Positions 24,525-37,075 of a DNA stretch of 64,000 bases are shown here, one piece after another. The stretch is from Agrypnia vestita (lineage: Eukaryota > Arthropoda > Insecta > Trichoptera > Phryganeidae): the NCBI GenBank assembly GCA_016648135.1, contig JADDOH010001516.1, forward strand, positions 372,001-436,000, in the 5' to 3' direction. Below the pieces are notes generated by a model that saw nothing but the letters and a program-made list of their open reading frames with translations, was not told the DNA's origin and did no database searches. The position numbers were made by a program, and so were the translations under genes. Positions within the stretch are counted from its first letter, which is position 1. Each line of letters starts with the position of its first letter.

Positions 24525-25166
24525 GACACTTCACACTTAGGTACGACCTCGCACATGATTGAATTTAAGTCCATGCCCGCGATACAAGTGGCAGAGAATA
24601 GGACACGAGCATTGAACAAAACCATAGGGCTACAAGATTATCTATCGCGTTGTTATGTAATTGTGAATTTATTTTTAACTCTTTGCACTCCAGACTATTT
24701 CTGGTATTGTGTAATACAAATTCGTAATATCACCCTCTAGCGGATCACCAGCAACTGAAACTATTTTTGTTTTTTTATTTATTTAATATTTACGGAAGAC
24801 CAACAGCACAACAAAGAAGCATAGAAAACATTAGTATAATATAGATGGCCAAGGTCTCCACTTTTAGAAATATGTTAATATTGATAAATATGTTGTGAAA
24901 TAAACTTGGAAAATAACAAAAGAGACTTAATTATTAGCAGAAAAACTTAGGCATGTTAAGGCGGCACAGCCGATTCATAAACATGCATAGCTGACAAATT
25001 ACATCGATAGATCATGTCCTTTCAAGCCGTGCGCGACATGTCATCTGAGCGCAAATCGAGTGAAAATTACACGTTCGTTACATGTTTATGGTACATACGT
25101 TGCTAAAACAGTAAGGTTTGATAGAAAGAGATGGTCATATATTCTTTGCTTTCGTCCGCGTCAGGT

Positions 25167-25490
25167 ATCCCCACAGAAGTACCTCACGTATCAAAATATT
25201 TACTTATTTAACTTTAGACAAATGATCTTATATTATTTGAGTCGACTTATTATTTTCCGTCAATAATTTAAGAATCATAGTAATAATTCTGAACTCCTTT
25301 TTAAATCAATGCATATCGTAATATAACAATACAAAACAATCACCTAGCCCCACGTGCGTACTGCGTATATCAAAATGTATTATTTTATCTATCGACAAAT
25401 TCCCGTATTTTATTTTCGTCCAATAATTACTTACTGAATAGAATTTAAAAAACATATTAATAATTCTGAAATACTTTTCATGTCATAATG
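25167..25490 (+). repeat. Diverged tandem duplication, period about 178 bp
   Basis: CCCCACAGAAGTACCTCACG...TATCAAAATATTTAC and CCCCACGTGCGTACTGCGTA...TATCAAAATGTATT begin two similar units that also share TTTTCCGTCAATAATT / TTTTCGTCCAATAATT and TAATAATTCTGAA. A weak third unit may start near 25530. Confidence 0.4.
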
Positions 25491-26715
25491 AATACCTTTA
25501 ATATTAAACAAGAAATAAATATATGGGAGACACGAACGCGCATGCGCACGGCGCGTACAGTATGTATCTTGATACCTCAAATGATCTGGAACAATTGTTG
25601 AATTAGGAAAATACCGAAACTGACATGTGACGCAAGTTCAAAGTTTAAAAAGGATGAAACTGTTCAAAAATCCATATAAAACCTTAATATATGGGAGATA
25701 TCAATTGCTTTTGAGCGTATTATATAATAATAATTCATATAAATGTCAAATTTGGCGTAAAAGTACAAGGAATAGTGAAATAAACGACCAGGAATATTCG
25801 GCTACATGAACACGACTGACCCCTGCCGTGGCCAGACGGCATCTAACATGGATTCTGACGTTAAGGATGTCGTTTTTCATACTTTAGAATTTTTATTTAA
25901 AAATAATAATTAACGTGTTTTTAAAAAAAAAAATTAGCTTTTTAATAGTGAATGAAGACTCAAAGTGCGAATATAGATGCAATATATCGTTTAAAATCAT
26001 CTTTTTATATGAATAAACAACGTTTGAAAATGACCAAAAAACGTAAATATTTAAGCATGTTTCAAAAATTATATCTTTTTTAATATTGAATATTTCTTAA
26101 TTTCCTACGTACGGATTCTAGATAATTAAGCAAACTTTATATGTATAAAAAAAACATAGTATGCTTACATACAAATTTTCAACGAACGAATCGTCGCCCG
26201 GGAACATTAAAAACGTTTTTTTTGCCGCGGCCTGTGGATTAATGCTTATATTTTTCTTATTTATTATAAACAATGTTCAGTTTATTACTTTTATATAAGA
26301 ACAAAGGTTCTATCTAAGTTATCGCCCTAAAAAAATTGCAATCTACCATATAAATTCTGATATAAATGAATAATGAAAACCCACATTTTCGTAAAAAACG
26401 CCGAAATATGCATTCGCAGTGAATATACCGCCTTAAGAATAATACAACAAGAAAGAATAAAAAAATTTAAACAAGAGAAATTTGATTTGTCACCAGAACC
26501 CCGATTCTCACTTGTTTAAGACAAATTTTCGTAGTTTTTATTACTATGTATCCGTTTATCAAAAACAAACTCATCTTGCCTAACGAACTAAAAACATATT
26601 CACTTTCACTTAGTTCGAAATTCGTATCATTTTATTACGTCACAAAAATATGAACTGATTTATCTTACGCGCGATTGAAATGCGTGATAAATATTTGACA
26701 ATGCACGCATCCGAA
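25491..26715. other. No gene seen
   Basis: AT-rich with only short low-complexity ORFs; no recognised repeat ends. Confidence 0.45.
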
Positions 26716-26963
26716 TCAAACACAATGAGTTCGTTGTCTGTCCGTACTAACTTCGTGTAACGCCCGTAATTTCGTTCGAATTTAAGGCTAAAAAACGAAT
26801 TAAGCGACCGGAGATGCGGCTTGAGCCCCCATGCCAGCAAACCCGAACCGGCCGTTCTACGCATGTTGTTACGGTCGCCTCTTCGTGGACCGCCAAAAGT
26901 ATATAATAGGGCTTAGCAAAGTCGCGAACCAATGTTCCGTCATTTTTGACGGATTACAGCTAG
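26716..26963 (+). mobile_element. Helitron with tRNA-like passenger, copy 1
   Basis: Starts A|TCAAACACAATGAGTTCG and ends with hairpin CCGTCATTTTTGACGG, then ATTACAGCTAG|T. The interior on the - strand reads like a tRNA-derived segment (GACCGTAACAACATGCG ... GGCTCAAGCC), shared with the copy at 30881-31625. Confidence 0.7.
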
Positions 26964-28345
26964 TATAGAGCTAACGTAGCGTGTTTATATCTGCGCTAAT
27001 AGGTGCTGGGATCCTCTTTTGAGAAAAAAATAAATCTGTTGCAAAAGGTTCAAATCTTTCATGATAACAAAACAACTCAAAACTAGGGGTTTCTCTAGTT
27101 CGTTTCTCGATACGAACATTGAAAACACCACCGGTGTTCGGTTGTGATAATTCCCGAGGTGTGTCCGAAATGTCGTGACCTCGCAGAGCTCGGGCAGGTC
27201 AGCGAGGTCGGACAGAGAAACAGCTGGGAGGCCAAACGGAGTAGGTAAGCAAAAAAAAAAACGAGCGAGCCTTACAGTAGTCGCATGTGATGTGTAACAT
27301 TTGACATCTCACAATTAAACATATCAATTGAGCAGCACTTATCAATACTGTCTGTATTTTTATTTTTAATTGTAAATCTCACAATTAAAAATATCAATTG
27401 AGCATTTATTTAAATGCAAGGAAAGCATTTAAACTAAATTTAAAAAAGCTAATACCTATACATTTATTATCTAGTAAATACAAGTAAAGAAAATGCATGT
27501 AAATTAATTTATTATTGAATTTTGCCGCACTAGGTAGGTAGGTACCGTATACAAACAAATTGTGTTTAGAAATGTGTTTGGTCAATTATATGTTTTTATT
27601 TATTTTCATAGATGGCGGTTGTGTGTCATTGTATGAAAATTTTGAATAAATATTTAAATATAATCACATAAATTTTGAGAATGTAAATCATTAAGGGTAG
27701 TTATTGTTTACATTAATGTAAAAAAGTGTTTATTGGATAGTTTCGAATATATAAGCCAAAATATAGCTATACAACATCCATACGCTTAACACCAGTCTCG
27801 CAGTATATATACAAAATCAGAAGCATTGGCTGGCAGTGTGCGTCTTCGCTGTGATGGCGCTAGCTGGACATTGATTTGTTTATAAACGATGATTTTTTTG
27901 TACATCGCGCGTGGTCATTGGTTAAATGAAATTGCGCGCGTCTTATTTCCTGTCACGCATGTCCTTTTTAACGAAATCACAGCCACAGATTGCAGGAAAG
28001 CGAGAGGAAAGATGTCAGACATCAAAAATACACTCCATTTTTTGTAATTAAACAATTTGTTTGGTACAGAAATCCTAAATTCAGTGTGTTCCTGTGTAAG
28101 GATTTGTGTAAGATGCATGCCAGAGATGCCAGGAGCATGGAGCGAGCACATTGAAGAATGACTTACGTAAACATATATTTGAGAAATAAAATATTTATGT
28201 GACAGATTATTATGATCTTCTGGTTTGTGTTTTCTGGAGTAACATTCCGCGTTTTTACGACCTTTCATGCGGTGGTTAATCATGTACGAAATTGGCGAAC
28301 GCTACATTGTGTATCACTTGAGCCAGCCAAATTGAAATTGCTGGA
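26964..28345. other. Largely unannotated; weak first-exon-like patch at 27120-27245
   Basis: A modestly GC-rich stretch ends in GGAGTAG|GTAAGC, a plausible + strand donor, but no ORF or downstream exon supports it. The 122-codon ORF at 27915-28283 (-) has no recognisable family. Confidence 0.25.
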
Positions 28346-28348
28346 ACG

Positions 28349-28735
28349 AAATTAGAAAAGGTACAAAGTATTGTATACTTGGGCTGCTACGTAAATTAAA
28401 GATAGAATGCGAATGGTCAGATGCTATGTCTTTTCGATATTATTTTATGAGATGGAAGTATGGACGCCTACCGAAGAATTGAAAGGGCGACTTGAGGCAT
28501 TCGAGATGTGGATCTGCAGGAGAATACTCAAAATAAACTGGGTGTACAGAGTTACGAATGAAGACGTTGTGTATGTATGGTTGTCAAAATTAAGATGGTG
28601 ACATCGTGACAATGTCCTCAAAGATATCTCTGCCTTAGAGCTTCGGAACTGGAGAGAGCTGGCACTAGACCGAGATGAGTGGAGGAAAATTATTGAGGAG
28701 GCCAAGACCCACTGTTACGGACAGGACAAGACCTG
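28349..28735 (+). mobile_element. RTE-type LINE, C-terminal fragment 1
   Basis: Broken frames read KVQSIVYLGCYVN, RCYVFSILFYEMEVWT, RLEAFEMWICRRILKI and then DRDEWRKIIEEAKTH: the region from the reverse-transcriptase end to the C terminus of RTE-clade endonuclease/reverse transcriptases. It has a stop after LSKLRW and an internal deletion. Confidence 0.8.
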
Positions 28736-28739
28736 ATCA

Positions 28740-28975
28740 TGCCATCAGGCAACAGAACACTCGAGTTCTATATGCCAAGCAGAGCGGAGATTGCATTCTC
28801 CACAAAGGCCCCTTTCAGGGCCGCTGCCGATGGCCGCCCCGGTTGGGGGTGGGTACCGTGCCGAGGACGGCGCGCGAGTTTTCGGCTGCGGTGGTCGCTT
28901 TCGATCGTGGCGGGCGTCAGGCGGCGGCAACCGAGAAGGGGGAAGCGAATTGGGAGGAAGTAGCTTCATAAAATC
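28740..28975. other. GC-rich island of unknown origin
   Basis: Rich in CCGCC/GGCGG blocks (for example GGCCGCCCCGGTTGGGGGTG) and abruptly different from the AT-rich surroundings. Overlapping ORFs in three frames are a by-product of the composition. It abuts the end of the RTE fragment. Confidence 0.4.
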
Positions 28976-29619
28976 ACATCTCGCTGGGAGCAATAAAAAT
29001 GCGTGCACGACATGGGCTGAAATGTATATGTTTTTTACTGAGAAATGTTATATGAAAATCTTAATTTTCAGATTCTCAGAGTTTCTAAAATTATGGAATT
29101 TATTGAATTGTTTCAGAGATCTCAATGAGACTGAATCACAATTGTATGTAATAAAAATGTCGCATTTCATTGCTCCAAGTAGAGGAGAGAGAGCGGGAGG
29201 TGATTTTATTCCACATGTAAAGAGCATTGATGCCTGGTTGCCATGACAACCGGGTATCATCATCATCAGCACTTGGTCACCCCCGACCCAGTCGGGCGTG
29301 AATACCGTGTCTAAGTCGGTAACCTGGGCGACAGGTCTGGAACTCGCAATTAAAAATATGAATCGAGAGAAATGATGCTCTCGGAAAGTAAAATTACGCC
29401 TCGCTTTGAACATGTAAATGTGTTGTACAGCGTGATCCAGACATGTCTTTCATACTGGCATAATATTGTATTATAAATGCTAATGAATATCTCTGATTTC
29501 AGAATTTGGAATTCCTTGTTGCGAGCGGACTCAGCGAACCGCCCTGTGTTTTGTTTGTTCTGTGCGGAACACCCACCAAGGGTTGTAGTGATGATGATGT
29601 ATGGTTCGGATGAATAAAA

Positions 29620-29805
29620 AAATAAAAACTTCAATATCTCGGACATGTGATGAGACATCCAGAGAGCTACGAGATCTTGCATTTCATAATGCAGGGAACA
29701 TTTTCTGGAAGTCGGGGCCCTGGAAGAAGGCGAATATCTTGGCTGAAAAACCTGAGACAGTGAATTGACCAATTACTCTGGAGCTGTTCCGGGCTGCAGT
29801 AAATA
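29620..29805 (+). mobile_element. RTE-type LINE, C-terminal fragment 2
   Basis: Reads YLGHVMRHPESYEILHF, GSRGPGRRRISWLKNLRQ, a stop, then LELFRAAVNKALIANN: the hallmark C terminus of a second RTE subfamily. Confidence 0.8.
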
Positions 29806-29947
29806 AAGCTCTCATTGCTAACAATAACTTTCGACGACGGTTTCCAGTTACACGTAATCGCTCAAAATTCCGTTGCTGCAGTGAGTTAGCGACACGGCGC
29901 ACAGTGGGTCGAAACCGTAATTTGAGGGACTTAGAGACCAACTTTTC

Positions 29948-30095
29948 TTTTTTTTGCAATTTTCAATGCAAACTTTGATATTGCATATCTCCATAACTAT
30001 TGATATTAGGCCATGGTTGCTTGAACATTTTAGACTCATAACATAGTCAGGAATCTACCGGCCAAGTTTCTGCTGCTAGCTCTGGTACATCATAT
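29948..30095. mobile_element. Partial Tc1-like MITE arm
   Basis: TGATATTGCATATCTCCATA, TTGATATTAGGCCATGGTTG and CTTGAACATTTTAGACTCAT match the right arm of 31984-32411; outer ends are diverged. Confidence 0.6.
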
Positions 30096-30776
30096 ACTAT
30101 CGTAATTTGTAAAATAATATGTTTGCTGTTGTATTATTAAGTGTTCATTTAGTTAATTTTTAGTCGAATTTTGTTAGTTTTTTGTTATTATTTGAGTTAT
30201 TATGTACCTTTACTCACTATTTCATATGTAGTTTGACATAAAAGAAATTACGAAAATAAAAAATAATATTATAAATATATACGTTTTTTTATTTTTTCGA
30301 TCCATTTATCTGGTCGCAAGTTTATTTACACGTTCATAGCATCAAACGATGGTAGACTATACAAGGTATGAGAAAAAAATGTTTCAAAGCAGGGTCAGTC
30401 ACCACTTAGCAGAAATTTAATTTTATTTGATCCGCTCCATACAAAAAATACAAAACTTTTTTTTTTTTGCCCAAACTATAAAGTTTAGGAAAAAGTTTCA
30501 TAGGACAACTATTGATAAGATTAATGAGTATTGTATACGTCTTATATCGCCAATTGCTAGTCTGTGAATGATTTTAAGTGTTTCGATTTTTGTAATGCTT
30601 TCGATGTTTGATTGTTGTGTTATACGGTATACAGTTTCAGTTGTTGTCCGGTATTTCTGTCGTTGATTACAAAATTCGCAAAACACATCACACCAGCCTG
30701 GGTGCCGCCGCCAGCGAAGATGGTATAAGAAGACTTCCACACATGCTTCTCATATTCATAGTTTCGTCCCTGGGGA

Positions 30777-30831
30777 CAAAATCCAGTGACTGTGTTCTCA
30801 GAACATAGTCACTGGATTTTGCTACTAGCCA
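30777..30831. repeat. Snap-back palindrome, 55 bp
   Basis: CAAAATCCAGTGACTGTGTT is followed almost at once by AACATAGTCACTGGATTTTG: about 25-bp arms with one mismatch and essentially no loop. Confidence 0.85.
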
Positions 30832-30880
30832 TGAGACACCTGTATTATAACTTGCCGATGATGCGGCACATAGATCGAGA

Positions 30881-31625
30881 TCATCAAACATAATAATTTA
30901 GTTGTCTCTGCCTGTCACCATAACTTCGTGTAACGTTCGTAATTTCGTTCAAATTCACGGCTAAATAAAAACTAACCCATAGAAACCAAGTTTTTATTAC
31001 ACTCCCTTTCTAATTGAAACAGGTTTCGCGTCTACTCCACGCGTCGGGCTCGAAAATTAAACAATATATAAATCGCTAAAATTTCGAAAAATCCAAAATT
31101 ATACTATAACAATAAGAGCAGCTTCTTGGTCTCGTGGTTAGGACACTCGCCTCGTGATCCAAAGGTCGCGGGTTCGAACCTCACTCCAGACTAGCAAGTT
31201 AATCCTATTTTCATAGCACAAGCGTTTAACTTAGTTTAAAAATAGTAAGAATATTGATGTGACACGTATTCCGTGTTCACATGTCTATTTAAAAAAAAAA
31301 AATATTTAAAAAAATTTAACGAAAACTTGTGAGATCATTTTTATCGTCGCCACGAGTCTACGCATTGCGGGAAAAGGGTTAAAAATCGATCCAAAGTTTT
31401 TCGGCAGACAAGCAGACGCTACGAATTAAAAGAATGGGAGTAAAAACGAAATTAAACTGCCGGAGATGGGGCTTGAACTCTGGGCTAGCAACCCGAACCG
31501 GCGGCTCAACGCACGTCGCTACGGCCGCCTCTCCGTGGACTGCCGAAACAATGCTATAAATAATATACTAGGGCTTAGCAAAGACGCGAAACAATGTTCC
31601 GTCATCTTTTAAGGATTGCAGCTAG
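30881..31625 (+). mobile_element. Helitron with tRNA-like passenger, copy 2, hosting a SINE
   Basis: Starts A|TCATCAAACATAATAATTT, close to the end of the copy at 46493, and ends GGATTGCAGCTAG|T after a decayed hairpin. It shares ACTTCGTGTAACG, TAATTTCGTTC and the tRNA-like CAACCCGAACCGGC / ACGGCCGCCTC segment with 26716-26963. The SINE at 31112-31300 is inserted within it. Confidence 0.75.
31112..31300 (+). mobile_element. tRNA-derived SINE (CAGCAAGTTARTC family), best-preserved head
   Basis: Box A-like GTCTCGTGGTTAGGACACTC and box B GCGGGTTCGAACCTC, then CTAGCAAGTTAATCCTATTT and AAGAATATTGATGTGACACG. The tRNA resemblance is strong, but the attached body and other copies show it is a SINE. 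Confidence 0.8.
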
Positions 31626-31983
31626 TTAGTATATTAATACATGTTCAAAATGGCGGATTTTTTTTATTTCGCGGAATTACTTTATTGACTTATACCAATA
31701 GGCCTCTCCTTGTACGCGAGTAGGATATTGATTGAGCTGGAGCGATAAAAATACTGATGACCTTATAACTGTGCACATCCCAGCCGAGTGCGAACGTTCT
31801 TTGTGTATAATCAAGGTTACAATAAAACAATCTTGCTTGCATGTCATACAAATACTAAATTTAAGTGGGCATCGAAGTTTCGAATCTTTATTATTCGATT
31901 TCTCCGGCGAAGTTAGGTTCATCGCCTGCGAGGTGAAATTTTTACAAAAATGTCGCTTTATAATTTAAACAAATTCCTAGTTA

Positions 31984-32411
31984 CAGGGTGTAACAGAGCC
32001 AGTCCACAATACTTTATAGGTGGATTTCTGCCTTGATTATGAGGCGAAAATGTTCAAGCAACCGTAACCTAATATCAATATTTATGGAGATATGCAATAT
32101 AAAAATTTGCATTTTTAAAAACCCTGCAGTAATTCCAACGGATGTTTTTTTCAATTGGAAGGTTTTTATCATTTTATTTGACTTGTACTAACGGGAATGA
32201 ATTTTTCATATTCAATATAAGTTACTGTGATGAAAGTCCAACGTTTAACAAAAAAACTAGTCCGAAATATTGAGAAAAAAAAATGCAAACTTTGATGTCA
32301 CACATCTCCATAACTATCCGTATTAGGTCAAGGGTGCTTGAACATTTTCGATTCATAATTAAAGCAGGAATCTACCTGTGAATTATTGTGGACTAGCTCT
32401 GTTACACCCTG
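31984..32411. mobile_element. Tc1-like fold-back MITE with about 150-bp inverted ends
   Basis: Left end CAGGGTGTAACAGAGCCAGT and right end, read inward, CAGGGTGTAACAGAGCTAGT continue in alignment for about 150 bp, flanked by TA (31982-31983 and 32412-32413). No ORF. Fragments of the same family lie at 22205 and 29948. Confidence 0.9.
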
Positions 32412-32738
32412 TATATACCATGCAACTTCTAATTTTTTTTGTATTCAAGTCAAAATTCGTTTTGTTTCACGAGAATACGTGGAAGCCGTATCCGCGTCGA
32501 CACCAGGCGCTGTAGTTTAAGCGGCTCGATTACATTTTATAAGCCAGGACGTTCCAAAGTTGACTGATCACGCCAATTCGTGCTGCTTATATTATATTTA
32601 GATACTTGCGCGGGGTGCACAGAGAAGGCAGCTGATGTAATAATAATAATTAATAAATAAATTTTGAAAACTTACCTTGAAATTAATCAAAGTATGTACA
32701 TACCAAAAAAAATAAACAAAAAATTGCTAACTGGCCTA

Positions 32739-32928
32739 TCAAAGATAATAATTTCATAGTCTGTCTGTCTGTCTGACTTCCCGTCCGTCTGTCTGTCGTA
32801 AAGTCCGTAAATTGCTGTAATTAAAACTTAAGATAATTAGAGTGTGACACGAAATCAGCGCGCTGCATATGAGGTGCGGTCACGCAAGGCAAGTCGTTAT
32901 TATTATTTCCCGCGATTTTTACGGCTAG
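32739..32928 (+). mobile_element. Short Helitron relative
   Basis: Starts A|TCAAAGATAATAATTTCATA, runs through a GTCTGTCTGTC tract and ends CCCGCGATTTTTACGGCTAG|T. The hairpin is weak. Confidence 0.6.
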
Positions 32929-33209
32929 TAATAATATTATTTTTATACGCCCACATAACAAATCAACAAGGCAAAATCAGAGAAATAATATAAATCACAT
33001 TTAGGCGTGTCCAAAATTAAGCGGTTAAATTAAGATTCATTTCCGTTTCGAAAATTTAATAAACATCCATGTTTATATTACACATTCGCACACCACTCAT
33101 GCCCGATCCGCGTGCTCGAAATAGATAATTGCAGTTATACTCGTATAAACAAAGTAAATTTTATAAAACCAAAAAGTGGTTATATTGATATTAAAATTTG
33201 ATAATCGTC

Positions 33210-33343
33210 TAGGGAAGCGCCTATAAACCACGTGGTTCCGTTTTGAACCCCCCCCCCCACCCCTCATGTTGCCCAGCGTAGCATTCTACCTAAGTCCATC
33301 CCCCTTCCCTTGATCAGACTACGTAGTTTATGGACGCTCCCTA
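33210..33343. mobile_element. Small MITE with GGGAGCGTCCATAAA-type ends
   Basis: TAGGGAAGCGCCTATAAACC on the left pairs with TTAGGGAGCGTCCATAAAC read inward from the right. The centre holds a C13 tract and CATCCCCCTTCCCTTG. No clear target duplication. Confidence 0.55.
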
Positions 33344-34159
33344 ACGGGCTATTGAATTGTAAAAAAATGTAGTGGTATTTATTAATGACAGAATAATTTA
33401 TTGATACTTCATAAATAAGTATGTATTTTTTCATGTATTTTTCATTCATTTTTCATGTATTTTTCATTCATATTCATCAAACAATAATATGTATTTTTTC
33501 CCCCATTCTCTGATTACAAACATATCACTCATCACAGCACTCCCAAAACGGTCGAATAAACACTTAGCCACTTGTTCAACGATTAATTCTTTGGCCCTCG
33601 ATCAATAGAAGAAGGCGTGGTGCGAATATGACTTTATTTATTTACGGGAAACTAACACAATAACAAATAAAACTAGATTCATGCTAGATTCTAAGTTCAC
33701 TTTTAGAAACCGCTTTGATAATATCATAAACAAAGCATATACTATTTGGGATTTATAACCAGAAATACTCACGACTTTAAAAATCCTCAAAGTCTAAAAA
33801 TTCTCTAGTACGAATTATCTTGGAATATTCGTCAGTTATTTTGTCACCTTGTTACACAACACATGGTGCGAGAATCGAAAGAGTGCAGAAAAAGTTTTTA
33901 CGTATTTAGTCATACAAAGATGGTCAACACAGCAACCTTCACAGCTACGAGGATCGACTTGCCTTTTTCGAGATGCACAAACTTTAGTCCCGGCGGAAAA
34001 TATCCGATCTCGTTGTGCTACACAAGATTCTCAGTGGAGCTATTGATTCACTTTCTCTATCTGACATAGCATGTTAAACCCCGTATAAGAAACGGGGAGT
34101 TCTTTAGAACAAGCCAACACACTAATAATGTCGGTTACTTTTCTCCTATCACAAGATTG

Positions 34160-34430
34160 TGTCGTACACATTGACGTATTATAAATAGACATACTATCCT
34201 GATTTCAAATGCAGAAAAACCAGGTAATTTGAAGTCACGGTGACTAAAATAACATACTCATTCTTACAATAGTGTACGATACTCTGTTCCTTTTTCCCGG
34301 GACTCTTTTTTAGGTGTACCGTAAGAAGGTCCGTTCGATAACGAATGTAAGTAAGGCAATTAATTACCTTACTTTTGACTTGGCACGATTTCACGCTTGT
34401 AACGTATCTACAGTTTATTATATCATTGGT
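34160..34430 (+). repeat. Dispersed repeat, copy 1
   Basis: Shares CATTGACGTATTATAA, GTGTACGATACTCTGTTCCT, GGTCCGTTCGATAACGAATG and CTACAGTTTATTATATCATT with 36582-36900 in the same order and orientation. No inverted ends; class unknown. Confidence 0.7.
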
Positions 34431-34614
34431 CGTACAAACAATACATATATGTATTCTGCTGACCCTCTAACATTGATGCTGATATTCTTGAAGATGCTCT
34501 ATCACCGCTCAAAAAGTCACTCCTACACAACATCCATTTTCTAAACAATGACCTGAACCCATAGAACCATTAAATTATTTCTTCTTCAAGCACAGCAAAA
34601 TTATTTTATGGTGA

Positions 34615-34753
34615 CATTATAATTATAATTTATAGAAATAAACTTTGTTTACAGCACAATTTTTTTTGTTGAAAAATTCAACATGTTTCAAAGCCAATAA
34701 TAAAAAAGTGGTGTAAATAAAGTTTATTTCTATAAATTATAATTATTATTCTA
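34615..34753. mobile_element. Penelope-end-like fragment with about 34-bp inverted arms
   Basis: AATTATAATTTATAGAAATA and its complement flank TTCAACATGTTTCAAAGCC and AAAAAAGTGGTGTAAATAAA, which resemble the Penelope 3' ends at 45300 and 63570. Confidence 0.45.
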
Positions 34754-34958
34754 TATGATCACACTACATTCATGCACTAAGTACACTTACAATTTACATA
34801 TTCATATTGCTAAAGCATGCCGAAGGCACTTGTAATTGGGATAATGGGCAGAGTCTTCATTTATAATGTGTTATTCTTTGTGTATCATGTACCTGCCCAT
34901 TATTCTGTTAACGATGTCAAACTTAAGCATAATATACAAAAATATTTGACATGTGTCA

Positions 34959-35007
34959 TCAGAATCGTTTTTATTCATCGTTGTGATATGAATAAAAACG
35001 ATTCTGA
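34959..35007. repeat. Perfect 20-bp hairpin with 9-nt loop
   Basis: TCAGAATCGTTTTTATTCAT is followed after 9 nt by its exact complement. A second smaller inverted pair (ATAATGGGCAG at about 34842 and CTGCCCATTAT at about 34892) lies just upstream. Confidence 0.85.
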
Positions 35008-35009
35008 AG

Positions 35010-35821
35010 TGTCGGTAACGGTATACCCTCTCAACAATCAACAACAATATCAACAATCCAAGAAACAGTTCTCCAGATACTCAGTCAACATTTCGGATGT
35101 GAAATTTAGATAACATTTTTATTGCCTGGTGTTTTCTCCCGCTCTGTGTAATAAGGCTAACTTCTGCCTACGCACGACATACGACATGTCGATACAGCAG
35201 TGACGCGCAATGACAAATTTGGTCACACATTGCAGAGGCTTGAAATGCCTTATACAATTATTGATTCACCGTCGCGTCGCTGGCGGTGTGATTCAAAAAC
35301 ACTTTTATGCGATGCTCAATCTGCGACACAAAAAATTTTGAGATTGTTCATAATTCGACAAAGACAAAATCTATTAACCGTCGGGTACCGGAATAATGAA
35401 GTGTAAATGAAAATAAAAATGTTTGAAAATGTTCTGTAATTTTTTCCATTACATTTCTTATACAACGCAAACAAAATTCTACTAAATTTGTCGACATTTT
35501 ATAAGAAATCGTAGTATTTTGACGTCTAATGAGACTAATGAGATGAGTAATGACTCACAAGCGTTCGGTTCACGGAAACCGTGCAAGCAGAATGACGTAA
35601 CCGTATCATACAGAGTTATAGATCATTATTGTCACCTGCATTTGCACAAATACCCAATTGCCGAAAACAGGTCATAATTTATTGCCCATTAAACTTCATT
35701 TCTTATCACTATTTAATATATACAAACATTCATTTAATTTTCTTATATAGGTATAAACCTAAATATACTTTTTAACTGTGCTATTATACATACATTTTGT
35801 TACTATCCATGCATATGATTT

Positions 35822-35854
<33 letters not shown>

Positions 35855-36580
35855 TATATATATATTATAATGATAATTTCCTTGTGATTACGACACTATC
35901 AATTAGAACACAATTGAGTTTCTGGAAAGAAAGATTTATTTAGTCAATCTCATAAGATTTACACAATGAAAAGTAGGTATCTAGCACAAAAAAAACATTA
36001 CCTGGAAAGAAAGAAACGACATTTAATGTTACTAATTGTAATGCCGGTTCCTTATTCACAATTACGATAGCAATCACCTTTTATTATTGAAACTAATCTT
36101 ATCAAATTTCTCTATCATCAATCATAGATAATTTTAACAATGGTTTCTACTATCCATAGATAATAACGACCATAGACAGTCTATGCTACATAGAGCCACA
36201 ATGACGAGTGAAGCTTGGCATTGTTTCAAATGAAAGAAAATTATATTTTTCTTTACATATATATTATATTACTTTACTTTCACTATTGCTTTTGTATTAT
36301 ACAATATATACTGTTCTTATTATCCACATTTTATATTTATATACTCAATTAATTAATTAATTAATCTTATAGTTATATAGTATTTTGTTGTATATCTTTA
36401 TTATTTTTTGTTCTCACTATATTGTTCAGCTGCTCATCTCGGCACAGGTTCTTCCTAGTGAGATGAGCGGCTCCATCTACTATGTCATGTAACAAGATGA
36501 AGATAAATAAATAAATAAAATAAAATAGAGTATTCCCGTTAAGGAAAAACATGATTTTTTTCTATTATACCTTTGACCAT
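35010..36580. other. No gene seen; TA microsatellite at 35821-35870
   Basis: Apart from a dinucleotide TA run with one slip, I see only AT-rich unique sequence. Confidence 0.5.
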
Positions 36581-36581
36581 T

Positions 36582-36900
36582 GACGTATTATAATACAGAC
36601 ACGTTATTCCCATACTAGCCGGCTTTCATATGTAGCAAATATTGCATTGAAAGAGACAACAAATCACGCCACAGAAAAATCTGGTAATTTGAAGCCACGG
36701 TGACTAAAATAACACTCATTCTTACAACAGTGTACGATACTCTGTTCCTTTTTCCCCGGGACTTTTTTTTTGCGCGTAGCGTCGCGCCCGATCACAAAGA
36801 AGGTCCGTTCGATAACGAATGCCAGTGAGGCAATTACCTTACTTTCGAGTTGCCAAGATTTCACGCTTGTAACGATCTACAGTTTATTATATCATTGCTT
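36582..36900 (+). repeat. Dispersed repeat, copy 2
   Basis: Direct partner of 34160-34430; longer because of extra sequence near 36605-36665 and 36775-36800. Confidence 0.7.
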
Positions 36901-37075
36901 TCGACCGTCTTACTACACATTATAATTTTCTTTTCTTTGGATGTTGTATTCTTTGGGGTATTAATGAGGATGACAACGAATGCCAGCTCAATATCATTAA
37001 TAATTATTAAATAGTTTAGAAATAAGATTTTTGGGTTTACGTTGTGCCACGCTCCGGGTTAAAGAAGCCAAGTAG

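Noticed and set aside
27915..28283. 122-codon - strand ORF
   Set aside because: No signal, domain or splice context; amino-acid make-up is that of translated AT-rich DNA.
28791..29246. 151-codon + strand ORF
   Set aside because: It spans the GC-rich island and unrelated AT-rich sequence, has no domain, and overlaps ORFs in other frames.
31112..31200. Functional tRNA gene
   Set aside because: Box A and box B are good, but the 3' body and tail are shared with three other copies and there is no closed acceptor stem, so it is a SINE.
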